Assembly (NCBI GenBank): GCA_030549495.1
Contig: JAUIRK010000836.1
Location: 56,212 to 120,211 of the forward strand
Length of the DNA: 64,000 nt
Direction: 5' to 3'
Source: Nectonema munidae
Lineage: Eukaryota; Nematomorpha; Nectonematoida; Nectonematidae
Shown in pieces: positions 47,901 through 52,750 of this stretch. Each line of letters begins with the position of its first letter. Position 1 is the first letter of the stretch. The translations under genes and the position numbers were made by a program. The notes below the pieces were generated by a model. That model was not told the origin of the DNA. It saw only the letters and a list, made by a program, of their open reading frames with translations, and searched no databases.

Positions 47901-47995
47901 AGAGATCATTCTTGGTGTGGATTCAAGCAATAAAATAAATATATCACTCTTTTTAGGAGCCGTATCCAATGAACACTAAAGAAATTCTCGTCTAA
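14913..47995 (+). CDS. Giant charged repetitive protein (2,984 aa), 16 coding exons
   Basis: I assembled this gene by hand from these exons: 14,913-14,948; 18,205-18,352; 21,556-21,654; 24,968-25,129; 25,522-31,350; 32,641-32,742; 32,799-32,888; 34,098-34,196; 34,259-34,339; 35,170-35,376; 35,837-36,004; 39,993-41,514; 43,509-43,549; 43,614-43,878; 45,704-45,770; 47,957-47,995. All introns are GT-AG, all phases join, and the coding length (8,955 nt) is a multiple of three. The product is an extreme polyampholyte. An amphipathic N-terminus is followed by two long repeat arrays, RS/RD-rich exons, a predicted helical KE-rich duplication, a proline stretch and a polybasic tail. No signal peptide, membrane segment or known catalytic domain is visible. 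The family is not recognised; a structural, scaffold or spring-like role is only a guess. The chain was built without transcript data, so small extra exons may be missing. Confidence 0.8.
14987..15103 (+). mobile_element. piggyBac-type MITE, family C
   Basis: The ends are CCCAGTTAGTACCAATGTTC on the left and the inverse GGGGAACATTGATATTGACT plus GGG on the right, with TTAA at 15,104-15,107. The left flank reads ATAA, probably a mutated TTAA. The ends resemble family B (TAGTACC and TTCCC motifs) but the interior differs. It lies 38 bases after the exon 1 donor. Confidence 0.65.
15269..15398 (+). mobile_element. piggyBac-type MITE, family B, copy 1
   Basis: The body begins CCCATTAAGTACC and ends with the inverse GGGACTTAATGGG, followed by TTAA at 15,399-15,402. 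Three CAGACGA motifs lie inside. About 80-90% similar by eye to copies at 24,659-24,790 and 43,966-44,095. The left TTAA is eroded. Confidence 0.75.
15403..16935 (-). mobile_element. CR1/jockey-like LINE, 5'-truncated
   Basis: Read on the minus strand, this is the reverse transcriptase and C-terminal part of a non-LTR retrotransposon. Motifs in order: WKKVIVTPVHK and ISNYRPISLTTVLSKVLE (about 16,690-16,560), VLYFDFSKAFDNVP (catalytic motif A, about 16,380), VISGVMQGRCLDLPLFNLYI and LKLFADDLKSYCAS (motif C with FADD, about 16,140), then a degenerate C-terminal region to about 15,400. Several stops and frame changes interrupt it. The 3' end on the plus strand begins with a TAACATAACATAAT tail shared with the fragment at 33,186. 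It lies in intron 1, antisense to the gene. Confidence 0.8.
17212..17309 (+). repeat. 98-bp direct repeat, copy 1
   Basis: Near-identical to 18,855-18,952, starting TCAAAGGAAGATTACTTACA and ending CTAAGATACAGA. The high identity indicates a recent duplication within about 1.6 kb. It is non-coding and flanks exon 2. Confidence 0.8.
18205..18352 (+). CDS. Exon 2 of the giant repetitive protein
   Basis: Acceptor TTTTTTAG, then 49 codons plus one base to A|GTATTT (phase 0 in, phase 1 out). The product begins DNLKDIKDSAKDSLKKVED and is strongly charged with regular I/L/V spacing, suggesting an amphipathic helix. It contains no repeat unit of the later arrays. Confidence 0.7.
18855..18952 (+). repeat. 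98-bp direct repeat, copy 2
   Basis: Second copy of the repeat at 17,212-17,309, in the same orientation and nearly identical over 98 bases. The two copies bracket exon 2 of the giant gene and could support unequal exchange that deletes or duplicates that exon. Confidence 0.8.
19622..20404 (+). repeat. 783-bp dispersed repeat, copy 2
   Basis: Second copy of the segment at 11,154-11,936, equal in length and same orientation, inside intron 2 of the giant gene. The SSSSEEINDEDDG frame is preserved in both copies, with small differences. Outside it, short TTTTGCAATTCTA-like motifs lie just left (19,540-19,610) and loosely inverted relatives lie right (20,600-20,660). Confidence 0.8.
20689..20819. 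mobile_element. 131-bp MITE-like hairpin
   Basis: Left arm TATAGTGCCGAGGACGCACT and right arm, read inverted, TATAGTTGAGAGGACACATT are about 36 bp long and continue through GAAAAC..TTATTTATC. Non-coding. The centre contains a TTCGAAAC motif also seen in the hairpin at 1,910-2,067. Superfamily unknown. Confidence 0.6.
20884..21065 (+). mobile_element. tRNA-derived SINE
   Basis: The head looks like a tRNA gene: a GGCGTCAGTGGCATGTGAG A-box region and a perfect B box GGGTTCGATTCCC at about 20,939. It is followed by a tRNA-unrelated body with AGAAGGACATCCGGTCA, similar to a core motif common in invertebrate SINEs, then an A-rich stretch. Anticodon-loop pairing is not intact, so it is a SINE and not a working tRNA. 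Confidence 0.7.
21066..21555. other. Intron 2 sequence, nothing recognised
   Basis: AT-rich intron sequence with a short (TA)n run at about 21,477-21,489. No coding frame, repeat or RNA gene could be recognised. Confidence 0.4.
21556..21654 (+). CDS. Exon 3 of the giant repetitive protein
   Basis: Acceptor ATTCTTCTAG and donor AGAA|GTATTT bound a 99-base phase 1-1 exon encoding YDINGADDVAYEKPIKKID followed by YPLWYDEHDEDI. Acidic with several aromatics, unlike the repeat arrays. Confidence 0.7.
22075..22312 (-). mobile_element. Possible LINE endonuclease fragment
   Basis: On the minus strand the frame reads MIDTILTRTLPIWETI, then SPGHSNLISFLVKNNF. This resembles the end of a LINE apurinic endonuclease (LDLILTN....., G.SDH..I.F). 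The expected SDH is replaced by SPGHSN. Short, degenerate, and antisense in intron 3. Confidence 0.35.
23258..23345 (-). mobile_element. LINE 3' tail, antisense
   Basis: GACAAGACAAGACAAAACTT on the plus strand is, read inverted, a short tandem-repeat tail of the type ending minus-strand LINE copies in this window. Only 3'-end sequence remains; no coding motif is seen. Confidence 0.4.
23776..23860 (-). mobile_element. LINE 3' tail, antisense, second copy
   Basis: AAGACAAGACAAGACAAGCT followed by TTATTTATT repeats the pattern at 23,258. It is a heavily 5'-truncated LINE remnant in the same orientation, still within intron 3. Confidence 0.4.
24659..24790 (+). mobile_element. piggyBac-type MITE, family B, copy 2
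   Basis: Best-preserved family B boundaries: TTAA at 24,655-24,658 and again at 24,791-24,794. The body runs from CCCATTTAAAGCC to GGCCGTAAATGGG, with CAGACGA motifs inside. It lies 178 bases upstream of exon 4. Confidence 0.8.
24968..25129 (+). CDS. Exon 4 of the giant repetitive protein
   Basis: Acceptor TTTTCAG and donor AAAG|GTATAT bound a phase 1-1 exon of 162 bases. It encodes ITIRKNGKKVVLNPKDGPFD, IIVDSDDDIKIKKEDK and KPFSSDY. The alternating hydrophobic pattern could form a small beta-rich module before the disordered arrays. Confidence 0.75.
25522..31350 (+). CDS. Exon 5: 5.8-kb repeat exon
   Basis: One uninterrupted phase 1-1 exon of 5,829 bases, with acceptor AAATAACAG and donor CAAG|GTATGT. 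A short acidic start leads into array 1 (about 25,690-26,620): 11 units containing DDKVKPEEDSEKKPSEDEP, alternating 29 and 28 residues. A transition leads into array 2 (about 26,770-31,110): 34 units of about 43 residues with core KEPKRKPSKMEPKEEDEDES, then QDEDQKPSKDKPKKGTKDS. It ends in a non-repeated acidic/hydrophobic segment (LLDVLSTDEAYESD, IISLVWETNLSSDEE). No in-frame stop occurs, so the frame is under selection or very recently amplified. Codons are strongly A-biased. Confidence 0.9.
25690..26620 (+). repeat. Coding tandem array 1 (11 units, 84/87 bp)
   Basis: Units read EPEKEDDKVKPEEDSEKKPS and EPEKDDKVKPEEDSEKKPS; the first eight alternate between the ED and D forms, so the true recent unit is a ~171-bp dimer. 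The last three units diverge (DEDAKKKPRED, DEDPKKKPRED, EDKKPSE), as expected at an array edge. Confidence 0.85.
26770..31110 (+). repeat. Coding tandem array 2 (34 units, ~129 bp)
   Basis: The 43-residue unit is a basic block (KEPKRKPSKMEPK), an acidic block (EEDEDESEQDED) and a mixed block (QKPSKDKPKKGTKDSDKD). Variants recur in order: KIEPK with ESGQDED; YSDQD; PYRDKSKKG; and ESGDDDDEKLPKGKAKKG with DSGKD. This indicates higher-order repeats of two to four units. Edge units 1 and 34 are the most divergent. Confidence 0.9.
31584..31735 (+). mobile_element. Degenerate tRNA-derived SINE
   Basis: GCAATGGTTGTTAGAGTG resembles an A box, and GATTCTATCCCC at about 31,630 a decayed B box. The body continues with TGTAACCCATTGAGCATATA. 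Situated in intron 5. Not a functional tRNA. Confidence 0.5.
31736..32005. other. Intron 5 sequence, nothing recognised
   Basis: AT-rich intron DNA with no frame or repeat of note. Confidence 0.3.
32006..32244. mobile_element. 239-bp foldback MITE
   Basis: The left arm starts GGAAATAAGTAAAACTTTTA and the right arm ends with its reverse complement. Pairing is near perfect for about 55 bases and continues imperfectly to about 90 (AACAAGTTGAAAACTTTAT, then CAACTCTG against CAGAGTCG). It is non-coding and would form a long hairpin in RNA from intron 5. Confidence 0.7.
32182..32398 (+). repeat. ~108-bp tandem duplication overlapping the foldback element
   Basis: GGCCAGAGTCGTGGAAAATT and the following sequence, including CGATTGTATTCTTGAAATTC and a TTTTAGACTTTA end, occur twice in a row (32,182-32,290 and 32,291-32,398). 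The second copy lacks the 10-base TTTTACTTAT segment. It is a local duplication of the right arm plus its flank. Confidence 0.75.
32641..32742 (+). CDS. Exon 6 of the giant repetitive protein
   Basis: Acceptor CACTTTAG and donor GAAA|GTAAAG, phase 1-1. Encodes PPTSKTKEKKQPEKEEKGKP, then SSRDKDEKKQKPES. Clearly related to exon 8 (PSPTKTKDKKRPEKGDKKQP, then PSREREEKHKPES). Confidence 0.75.
32799..32888 (+). CDS. Exon 7 of the giant repetitive protein
   Basis: Only 56 bases of intron separate it from exon 6. Acceptor TTTTTAAG, donor AGAA|GTATTT, phase 1-1. Encodes KNEPSPRRKDDDRIKAKEDR, then DPYSDHDGR. Paralogous to exon 9. Confidence 0.75.
32925..33185 (-). mobile_element. LINE 3' region, antisense (uncertain)
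   Basis: TTGAATTGAATCAATTTATT resembles the short tandem tails found at the 3' ends of minus-strand LINEs here. The following 250 bases are less AT-rich and end at the next LINE's tail. No coding motif is recognised. Confidence 0.35.
33186..33735 (-). mobile_element. CR1/jockey-like LINE C-terminal fragment
   Basis: Read on the minus strand: RPILEYGDIVAF near 33,690, DAVNIERVQRTIIKMIPKLK, then a shifted frame with LPSMMYRFKRRDLITVYNIA. This is the conserved region after the reverse transcriptase of CR1/jockey-type LINEs. The 3' tail AACATAACATAATTTTATTA matches the tail at 15,433, so both belong to one family. Several stops are present. It lies in intron 7, antisense to the gene. Confidence 0.7.
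34098..34196 (+). CDS. Exon 8 of the giant repetitive protein
   Basis: Acceptor ATATTTAAG and donor GAAA|GTAAAA, phase 1-1. Encodes PSPTKTKDKKRPEKGDKKQP, then PSREREEKHKPES. It is the duplicate of exon 6 with about 60% identical residues, and even the donor context is conserved. Confidence 0.75.
34259..34339 (+). CDS. Exon 9 of the giant repetitive protein
   Basis: Acceptor TTCTTTGTAG and donor GATA|GTAAAG, phase 1-1, 62 bases after exon 8. Encodes KQEPSSRSRDDDRSADEDEE, then SYNDRD, the counterpart of exon 7. Confidence 0.75.
34340..35169. other. Intron 9 sequence, nothing recognised
   Basis: AT-rich intron. A frame continues past the exon 9 donor to 34,551 but loses the charged composition at once, so it is read as intron. 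Confidence 0.4.
35170..35376 (+). CDS. Exon 10: RD/SP-rich segment
   Basis: Acceptor TTTATCTTCAG and donor AGAG|GTACAT, phase 1-1. Encodes EPRYYDSRYSESPPKQRQGR, RRDDESPSKSRDRRHDESPY and KQRGQRDQYPARTSPERSPR. DESPxK repeats and many SP and RS dipeptides give possible proline-directed phosphorylation sites. The longer frame at this place runs in another phase and is an artefact. Confidence 0.75.
35837..36004 (+). CDS. Exon 11: RD/SP-rich segment
   Basis: Acceptor AAAATTTAG and donor AAAG|GTACTC, phase 1-1. Encodes PDRERRAYKEPRSPSPRDKR, ERYETPDSRDERYDDRALSP and KRNRDQSPTRSPERK. Similar in style to exon 10 and probably related by old duplication. Confidence 0.75.
36005..37380. other. Intron 11, left part, nothing recognised
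   Basis: AT-rich intron with a (GATA)n microsatellite at about 36,557-36,575. No coding frame or repeat recognised. Confidence 0.4.
37381..37515 (-). mobile_element. tRNA-derived SINE, minus strand
   Basis: Read inverted it shows an A-box-like GTATGGTTGGTTAGATG and a good B box GGGTTCGATCCCG (about 37,446-37,458), followed by an unrelated tail. It is in intron 11. Head and tail differ from the SINE at 20,884, so at least two SINE families are present. Confidence 0.65.
37516..39992. other. Intron 11, right part
   Basis: AT-rich intron. A weak tRNA-like stretch lies near 38,605-38,700 (TTCGATGTCC B-box-like). A 27-base phase-compatible micro-exon is possible at 39,609-39,635 but optional. No other gene could be recognised. 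Confidence 0.35.
39993..41514 (+). CDS. Exon 12: 1.5-kb unique charged domain
   Basis: Acceptor TTGTTTAG and donor CCAG|GTATAT (phase 1 in, 2 out). In order: MMFWKKGNKDKGKPEK; two related helical KE-rich segments (DYKKEIQKEVEKAKKDIKKE and KYRKELDKEVGKAKKTIKKE, about 45 residues apart); KKSWKFWESKEKGKG; three DDRHHPKEADRSY-type repeats; an RS/RE/YSS-rich middle; a more ordered stretch (LRVDSKYTVKNGKEGEIVET) and a glycine run. Codon use is much richer in G and C than in exon 5, as in an older, conserved part of the gene. The KE segments are plausible single alpha-helices or coiled coils. Confidence 0.85.
42085..42225 (+). repeat. Intronic repeat, copy 1 (empty target sites)
   Basis: Resembles 43,910-44,363 after removing insertions there. 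Shared stretches include GAACAAAATGTCGAAAGACA, then AAATTTCAACAGAATAAATG, and GATGATTTT..CTA..TTTAA. The TTAA at 42,135-42,138 has no insertion in this copy, whereas two MITEs sit at the matching TTAA in copy 2. Confidence 0.65.
42325..43075 (-). mobile_element. RTE-like LINE remnant with a zinc-finger-like segment
   Basis: On the minus strand, the 5' part (about 43,060-42,965) reads IFCTSCSKSMHKKCSGIKGS, then KAKNFKCTSC, a Cys/His cluster that some RTE-like LINEs carry after the reverse transcriptase. A region follows with LEKVNQFRYLREVMDQIGSV and, in shifting frames, WKDKLSNGKIGSLCNVNEIH and SKARPKLTWEEVV near the 3' end. These match the C-terminal region of such LINEs. Many lesions are present. 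Antisense in intron 12. Confidence 0.7.
43509..43549 (+). CDS. Exon 13 of the giant repetitive protein
   Basis: A 41-base exon (acceptor TTTGCATAG, donor GCGG|GTACGC) encoding KPSPAKGYGESGA. It is the only local exon found that converts the phase 2 end of exon 12 to the phase 1 start of exon 14, which supports its reality. Confidence 0.65.
43614..43878 (+). CDS. Exon 14: Tyr/Pro-rich and polybasic segment
   Basis: Acceptor CATCTCTAG and donor CCAA|GTATCC (phase 1 in, 2 out). Encodes ESFEYKRGFYDGYHSGGDHY, QYRSYQNADQYYSDVPAY, a proline run (GGMPPPPPPTSAHPP), then KKKSSGLCGSKKKKTS. The tyrosine/glycine/serine composition changes sharply from the acidic arrays. The lone cysteine in a polybasic context is the sort of site that can be lipid-modified, which is speculation. 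Confidence 0.8.
43966..44095 (+). mobile_element. piggyBac-type MITE, family B, copy 3
   Basis: TTAA at 43,962-43,965, then CCCATTAAGTACC; it ends GGGACTTAATGGG followed by TTAT, a one-base change from TTAA. Directly abuts the family A element, the two sharing a 6-base TTATAA junction. Confidence 0.75.
44102..44230 (-). mobile_element. piggyBac-type MITE, family A, copy 2
   Basis: Inverted relative of 14,642-14,760: CCGGTTATCGACC at the left, GGTCGTTAACGGG at the right, then TTAA at 44,231-44,234. Shared internal blocks include GTCGACTTTACAAAAATAAA and ATCGTCTGCGTTTATCAATG. Confidence 0.75.
44364..44662. mobile_element. hAT MITE with perfect 8-bp target duplication
   Basis: The ends CAGGGGTGGGCAAA and TTTGCCGATCCCTG are inverted copies of the widespread hAT terminus. 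The flanks are identical: GTTTAGAA at 44,356-44,363 and at 44,663-44,670. The 299-bp interior has no coding capacity. The perfect duplication indicates a fairly recent insertion relative to the older repeats around it. Confidence 0.9.
44671..45703. other. Intron 14, right part, nothing recognised
   Basis: AT-rich intron sequence. No coding exon, repeat or RNA gene could be supported. Confidence 0.4.
45704..45770 (+). CDS. Exon 15 of the giant repetitive protein
   Basis: Acceptor GCTTTTGCAG and donor AGA|GTAAGC (phase 2 in, 0 out). Encodes KPEYPADEYARYGHQTSDYG plus SR. The composition matches exon 14, and phase 0 output fits the terminal exon. Confidence 0.75.
46085..46540. mobile_element. 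Low-complexity MITE-like element (GAATC-rich)
   Basis: The left end AGAGTTGGTGTCGATTCTGA and the right end, read inverted, TGAGTTGGTTATGATTCTAT are similar. The interior is dense in AGAATCA/TGATTCT words, as in some hAT MITEs. An internal inverted AATCAGAATCAACACC lies at about 46,165-46,182. No clear target duplication. Confidence 0.5.
46541..47036. other. Intron 15 sequence, nothing recognised
   Basis: AT-rich intron sequence. A frame at 46,635-46,859 has no recognisable motif. Confidence 0.3.
47037..47340. mobile_element. Possible hAT-type non-autonomous element
   Basis: CTAGGTTTGCCAGATTTTT on the left and AAAACCAGGACATCTTACCC on the right resemble the degenerate inverted termini (GGTTGCCAGAC...GTCTGGCAACC) of a common hAT type. 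The interior is AT-rich and non-coding. Imperfect ends make this tentative. Confidence 0.4.
47957..47995 (+). CDS. Exon 16: terminal exon and stop
   Basis: Acceptor CTCTTTTTAG, phase 0, encoding EPYPMNTKEILV and a TAA at 47,993-47,995. The in-phase junction and the Y/P style of the peptide match exon 15. It is short and could be coincidence, but the whole chain closing at a stop with a length divisible by three argues otherwise. No clear polyadenylation signal is seen until AATAAA-like sites near 48,345. Confidence 0.6.
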   Translation, partial: EPYPMNTKEILV

Positions 47996-48427
47996 GCCAA
48001 TCCAATCCGCTACTTCCTCCAACAGGACACACAAAACGCTCCTAAACCTACATCATCTTTACTTCAAAATGTTCTTTTCTTTTTTACTTATGCGACGTTC
48101 CTATTAAATTTATTGTATATTCTTCTTTTGCGAAATATCTGTACTTATTCTGCTACACCGAATTTTTAAAATTTTTTTGACAAACCTGTGCTTGTGAAAG
48201 CAACATATCATCAATCAATCAACATATAGTATTTTTCTTTGTAATAATGCTAAATTTGAAATTTTAATATATCAAATTATTTTACAATTAATTTAATTTA
48301 TCTATTTATTTTTACTAAAATACAAATCAATTTACGTTTAAAAAATAAATTTCAACTTTTATTTGATAAAACTTTTTACCTGGTTTGCGGAGAGCAGTGA
48401 AAATTTTTTTTGGTAGTTTTCAGTTTC
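47996..48427. other. Likely 3' UTR and flank of the giant gene
   Basis: After the stop the sequence is AT-rich; AAAATAAATTT near 48,341 is a possible polyadenylation signal. Nothing else is recognised. Confidence 0.35.
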
Positions 48428-48565
48428 GGCAGATGGCCTAGTGGTGGCAGCTTAGGGTCTTCATCCAGAGGGTCTGGGTTCGATTCCCGATCGCGACTCT
48501 CCTTACCATCTATCCAGCTATGTAAGAATATTCTTCACTTGGGATGCAATACAGATAACTAAAAA
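48428..48565 (+). mobile_element. tRNA-derived SINE
   Basis: GCAGATGGCCTAGTGGTGGC gives a strong A box and GGGTTCGATTCCC a perfect B box (about 48,477-48,489). The body includes CACTTGGGATGCAATAC and ends in an A run. The tRNA-like head is among the best preserved in the window, but the acceptor stem does not close, so it is a SINE. Confidence 0.75.
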
Positions 48566-51500
48566 AAAGTTTAGTTAAAATTAACTCTGAATCGAGCTCT
48601 ATTCGTTGATCTAAAAATTTACAAGTACTTTAAAACACATGTGCTGCATGAATTTTTAAGATTATTCTTGCATTAAAAACGAAAAGAAAACGCTATTTAG
48701 AGTAATTTTCGATCTAAATTACGTTATTGTTGCATTTCAACACAACACTTCTGCACATTTAGTCTGTATTTCACAAATAGTGTATGCTTGATGCACAGAT
48801 TTGATTGGTTAACCGTGGACGAACCATGAAAGGCGAGCGCATTCAGACTTGGCCAGGACATTCTTAGGACTTCTCTAATCAATTCAGAGATTATCGACAT
48901 CCAAAAACAAAGAGTTCTTTGGGTAATTTTTTCGAGGCCAATCCTTTACAAGCACGTTGCCAACATCGTCCGAAAAGCATAAGAGGCTGAAAATGTGTCT
49001 AAAAGTGGGTAAAATAAAAGCAAGTGAAACTCACCGGGCCTCAAACACTTCTTGGAAATAGATTCTTGGCTATCTCTGAAAAGACTGGAAACTAAGATAA
49101 AATATTAAACGATCAAAATGGGCGTAAATTGAGGTGAAGTTGAAGATCTTTTGTCCTTAAATACTCCTAAGTTACATATTCAATCAGGGTAACAAATTAA
49201 AATTTAAATGTCAAAGATTGATGATGTCTTTCTTAATTTTATAAATAAATTCCACAATCATATTTTTTCTTTAACAGTCTAACGTTCCCAGTTTGGAAAC
49301 ATAAAAAACACCTTTAAAAAATCTGAAATTTAGTGTTTTTGAATTTTAGACATAATACTCGACTCATTAAACATCTCTTATTTTATTTTTTCTTTTTAAA
49401 TATTTTTTCCTTGGTATCCCGTCTTTAAACGACTAATATCAATGTCTCTACGTATTGCATTATCACTTACTCAAAAACAGGATTACAGGGTGGTAGGCAC
49501 AAACACCAAACTTAAAGTACTTTCTGACACTAGTACAGTTTGCAAATGACACTAATGGGATGGTGTTGTAAAAATTATTCAATAAAATAAATGGGAGGGG
49601 ATTTCGCTGTAGTACATCAATTCATTTTCTATCTAAAATATTTGTTAAACTTTTTGAAATTTTGTATGTAACTTTAAGATCATTGTTTCTACCAGTATTC
49701 AAAATGGCAATCAAATGGCATACTTTTACCTTCAAAAAATTGATTCAAAACACACATAAGAATCCGCGCTCTCCACTTTGCAATCAACGCATTGGCAACA
49801 CTTAAAAACTTTCATTTATGATCCAAGGCATGTGATGTAGTTAACTTAATTGCTAAGTGGAGAGAATATCTGGCTGAAGCTTGGATTTAAAACTTTATTT
49901 ATACAGCAGAGCCATAAGTAGAAGCCTACATATAAAGTCAGCAGTACCTAACGCTGGCTTTTATGTGGGATGGCTGAAAGTACACTTGCTCATTGCTACT
50001 GCTCCGAAAGTGTAACAAAAATTCTATTAGATTACACTAATAACGGGGTAGTGTAATCTAGGGGCCAACAACTTATTTTTAAATATATATTAGTCTGTCT
50101 AGTGTCGATATACGTTTTTGTCCCCCCCCCCCATATTACCAGACCACTATAAGCATACATCTACTATCCTTTTGTCACTCTCGAAACTTTCTGGGTCTCC
50201 TTCTTTCAAATTTCTGTTCAAGTTAATCACCTCCTACACCAAAGCATCATTTACTGATATTCCAAAAATTTTAGGAATCTAAAGCATCTCGTAAATTCAA
50301 GATCACAAAGATAACAAAAAAATTTATTATTCAATTCACAAAAATTTGCACTGACACATTTCAAATCATGCAAGAGAATCGATCAATGCATGCATATATG
50401 TATATTGCAGCAAGCACGTCTAATGAAGAAAGAAACTTAAATATTTAAGAATTGAAAGATGTCCTATTATATATATATACACATATTACTATTTTGTAGA
50501 GGTTAAAATTATATCACAGAAAGAATGAAATAAGTATTATTTGTCTTTCTTTCAAAGTGGGATGAAAGGTGCCATTTTTTGGAAAAGATTCCTCACTTTC
50601 CCCAATTCTGTTTGCAAAGATCGTACTTAACGAGGGCTTGACGAAAGGATGTGAAATCGATGCTCTTAAGGCACTTGAAACTTCTAAAAACAATATGAAA
50701 AGATTTTAAAAGATGCAGGCCAGTTATGGAACACTTGGGGCCAAGATCTTCCGTCTAAAAAAATCAAAGCGTTACTTAGTCAACAATTTACTAGTGGCAT
50801 ATCTTACAAAATGTTTTTGCAAATTACCTGGTTTTATGAGTCGTAAATGTTGCTTTTATAGTTGAAGTTTGTAAATTGTAATTTCTATATTATTTTATGC
50901 GAAATAAGTGGAATATAAATATACGACGGCGTGGGGTGGCGAGATACATAATGTTTTCTACTCGCTGGCCTCAGTAGTACATACAAGGCGCTGAGTTCAA
51001 CACTTGTTTAAGTTGGAAAAGTGTGGGTGAAAGTTGAGAGCATGAGGAGAAATTGTCTTGGTAAAAGTAAATTTATTTTATTGTGTAAACAAAAGTAGGG
51101 AGCAGAAAATTTGGTCCAGAAAATTTCCTATATGAAAAATAAATTTAGTATTTGATTTTACTACTTTTAAAATAGCATATCTTTGAAAGGATTGGGTTAG
51201 AAGAAATTCTTTACATGATCGTTAAGACAAATAAAATTTTGAGATTTATAGCTTTTCTTAGACTCACTCAAGCGTGATGATTAGTTACTGAACACTGTCT
51301 CTCCCTGTCCTAATGAGAAAGAGTAAAACAAAAATTTTTTGCCTCATCTCCCCTATTTATTCAATAATAGATCTCATTTGCCCGTATATTTCTGTAAAAA
51401 CCGTGACTATTTGAAAATTTTCTGAAATTTGAATGTTATTGACTGCTGATTTATCGAACTGTCGTAAATTTGATGAATTTATCAAGCTCATGATAGCTAT

Positions 51501-51839
51501 AAATCCTACTTTCACAGAAAATTTATTTAAGGAAGCAAGCAGTAATGAGAGAGTATCAAAATTGTTTCTATTCTTGGTTTTTTTGTTACACTCATTGCTG
51601 AAAAAGCAGTCTCACACAAATATGTTGACATGAATCATTTTGGTGGCTACCCCAGCCACAGGACATTCACTTGTAGCTACGGAAAGCACACTATCAAAGA
51701 CTATTTTAAGAAGCCGTCGTCAACTGTCAAGATATTGAAAATCAAATTATGCTAACAGGAAGTGGAATGGCATCAAGAGGCTACAAGCACTTTTTTGGTG
51801 GATTCTGATACATCTAAGGGCAATTAATCAGGACATGAG
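48566..51839. other. Intergenic stretch, no gene recognised
   Basis: Mixed AT-rich DNA. Weak tRNA-like segments (for example near 50,930-51,020) and a short C run at 50,124-50,134 are present. No protein motif could be supported on either strand. Confidence 0.35.
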
Positions 51840-52750
51840 CAAAGGAGTTCTCTTTGAGACCGTCTAAAACGTGTGAAGCCTACAAAGTTTGGGAGCAAAG
51901 AAAGATCCTTTCAGCCGTACAACTAAGAAAAATGGCCCTTCTCGTTGCACCAGTACGCCAGAGTGATGATATTTATATGTCTATACGCCTAGAAAGAAAT
52001 CAGTCATCACAAATGTCAAGATTAAGAAGATAATGAAAATGACTATAAATTTCAGAGATGAAGATTCTGCGAGAAATCCTCAATATCCTAACGAAACTGA
52101 TCAAAGAAGGTTTGAAAAAGTCAAATGTTGAGCTTTTGAAAAACTTCACCACAATTTCTCAAACTTCTTCATCAATGAAGACATGTTGTGCTGTTACAAT
52201 GTTGAATCGGGCCTGTTTAATGCATTTGGAAATGCTAGTAATCCGAATAAGTGAATTCTTTTCATTGAAAACTCATCTAGAAGCATAAAAGCTGTGTTTC
52301 TACCGAGTGATAATGAGTATTCCTTTATTGCATTGGCTCATTCATTAATTTTTAAAACTACAACAGAGTCAAACTTCTACCAGAAGGTTTGAAATATAAC
52401 GAGTAATGTAGAGGTGTTCAAAACTTCGAGTACTGACATTTTGATTGGATTTCAACGAAATTATGCTAATTTTGCGTTATCTTTCGGGATTGAAGAAAAA
52501 AGATGACTACTAAAGAAAACACTGGCCTCAAAGAACTGAGTTCTTAAGCCATTAGTGGATCTTTAACTGAGTCTAACAAAGGACATGGTTACAGCTTTTG
52601 ATAAAAAGTCTTCTGCCTTCAAGACTTCTTTTCCAAGGTTCTCTGAGATGTGAGATTAGTTATTACATTCATTGGACCACACGGTGAAGTAAATCATGGA
52701 GTGTCTAGAATTTACAGAAAGCTAATTCATGTCGTAAGCCATAAAAGAAA
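51840..52750 (+). pseudogene. Degenerate copy of an unnamed multi-copy invertebrate gene family
   Basis: Plus-strand pieces in shifting frames: AFEKLHHNFSNFFINEDMLC, YNVESGLFNAFGNASNPN, then ILFIENSSRSIKAVFLPSDN and IALAHSLIFK; further on VLKPLVD, MVTAFDKKSSAFKTSFPRFS and IMECLEFTES. From memory these resemble a repeated, transposon-associated protein seen in many copies in arthropod and cnidarian genomes (LFIDSSSRSLKAVLLHNGN, then VKALDKEGGCFKY). At least six stops or shifts are present. The function of the family is unknown to me. Confidence 0.5.
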
